NCBI RefSeq assembly: GCF_015169395.1
Contig: NZ_CP063458.1
Span: 5,270,001-5,334,000 of the forward strand
Length of the DNA stretch: 64,000 nucleotides
Direction of reading: 5' to 3'
Source: Humisphaera borealis
GTDB lineage: Bacteria > Planctomycetota > Phycisphaerae > Tepidisphaerales > Tepidisphaeraceae
Shown: positions 63,501 to 64,000 of the stretch, one piece after another
How the letters are laid out: the number at the start of each line of letters is the position of its first letter
Position numbering within the stretch: position 1 is the first letter of the stretch
Notes under the pieces: model-generated
Told to the model about the DNA's origin: nothing
Database searches by the model: none
Seen by the model: only the letters and a program-made list of their open reading frames with translations
Made by a program: the position numbers and the translations under genes

Positions 63501-63780
63501 CGAGCGGACTTTGAAGGAAGCCGGCAACAGCTTCGACGCCCGGCTCGATTTCGTCACCCAGCGTTTGATTTCACGCAAGTTGTCCGACCGCGAGCGGCAG
63601 ATCTGCCGTACCTCGTTCAACGACTTTGCGGCAACCTACGCCGTCAGCGAAGAGGAAGCCAAAAAGTTGATCGCCACCGGCGCGAGCACGCCCGACGAGA
63701 AGCTCCCACCGGCGGAATTGGCGACCTGGACCATGCTGGCCAGCCAGTTGATGAACCTGGATGAGGCGTTGAATAAGTGA
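60577..63780 (+). CDS. DUF1549/DUF1553 planctomycete cytochrome c protein with LamG-like domain
   Basis: The 1067-residue exported protein has a signal peptide (1-23), then a PSCyt1 domain with CLACH (C42, C45, H46), PSCyt2/DUF1549 ([26 protein letters not shown] ... [13 protein letters not shown] ... [12 protein letters not shown]), a concanavalin-like LamG insert (about 430-640: [32 protein letters not shown]), and PSD1/DUF1553 ([42 protein letters not shown], then [22 protein letters not shown]). Domain order is the family standard. The family is restricted mostly to PVC bacteria and is linked to sugar degradation; partner DUF1501 genes usually follow, but the window ends. The function is unproven. 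Confidence 0.95.
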   Translation: [1067 protein letters not shown]

Positions 63781-63825
63781 ATCGGCATGGCGGCCGGGGG
63801 GTGAGCGGCCGCGCTCCGGCTCGGG

Positions 63826-64000
63826 CTACACGTGCCGCGCGAAGTGCGCGATCTCCGGCTGCGCCACCCTGCGATACTCGGCAAGTGTCATCGTCACACT
63901 TTGATGGTGTGTGCCGGCCTGGAACGTCACGTGGACGTCGGCGGTCAGGCTTTCATCCATCAGCGTCACCATGCCGTAAAGCCTGCCGACAGGTGGCTCC
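63826..64000 (-). CDS. C-terminal part of a gene running off the window
   Basis: A minus-strand frame enters at 63999 and ends with TAG 63826-63828. It gives 57 residues (ending YRRVAQPEIAHFARHV) without interruption, with THHQSVTMTLAEYRR as its most protein-like part. It converges with the DUF1553 gene. No family can be given. Confidence 0.5.
   Translation of the reverse strand, partial: EPPVGRLYGMVTLMDESLTADVHVTFQAGTHHQSVTMTLAEYRRVAQPEIAHFARHV

Overview
The window reads as a high-GC chromosome segment of a planctomycete, probably from the Phycisphaerae/Tepidisphaerales side. The support is gene content: a full-length PSCyt1/DUF1549/DUF1553 protein with a CxxCH haem motif, a split membrane-dehydrogenase/haem-binding pair of PVC type, prepilin-like proteins with DGHV/ADGS C-termini, 'CPCGYDLTGN' zinc ribbons, a Ser/Thr kinase with an N-terminal accessory domain, and a squalene-hopene-type cyclase. 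The phylum is well supported; the family is a guess.

Layout. 1-2180 looks like the end of an integrated element: DUF932, a 21-residue membrane peptide with a strong ribosome binding site, DUF4230, and three TTGCTACC iterons at 11-bp spacing, abutting the 3' end of tRNA-Asn. 2397-6944 holds odhB/sucB and odhA/sucA on the minus strand. 7967-15360 holds a KGG stress protein, a large secreted prepilin-like protein, GtrA, an Imm33-like protein, endonuclease IV, a 3-hydroxyisobutyrate dehydrogenase relative and a kinase. 15.7-26.8 kb is the mobile, repeat-rich core: an IS3 element inside a composite palindromic repeat (with an uninterrupted copy at 19.8 kb), an IS110 transposase, tRNA-His beside hisF, DUF2716, a truncated REP-associated transposase, and two apparently identical ORF-less group II introns in inverted orientation around an LTA-synthase-like gene. 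About 1.6 kb of gene-free repeats follows.

27-45 kb holds a HEAT-repeat exported protein, a MATE transporter, an ECF sigma/anti-sigma pair, two exopolysaccharide glycosyltransferase genes, a DHDPS-like gene, a zinc-ribbon membrane protein, the split dehydrogenase/cytochrome pair, cysteine desulfurase and small exported proteins. 45-64 kb holds a receiver protein, glutamate racemase, an N-formylglutamate amidohydrolase relative, GNAT, the overlapping cmk-plsC pair, a hydrolase that seems to lack its nucleophile, cyclophilin, an isoprenylcysteine-methyltransferase-like/condensation-like acyltransferase pair, a pseudopilin, a ParE/antitoxin pair, a hopene-type cyclase, and the DUF1549/DUF1553 protein.

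A recurring theme is dispersed intergenic palindromes. At least five sequence families recur between genes, several look like terminators, and in three genes the stop codon itself lies inside the palindrome. The most unusual structure is the inverted pair of ORF-less group II introns.
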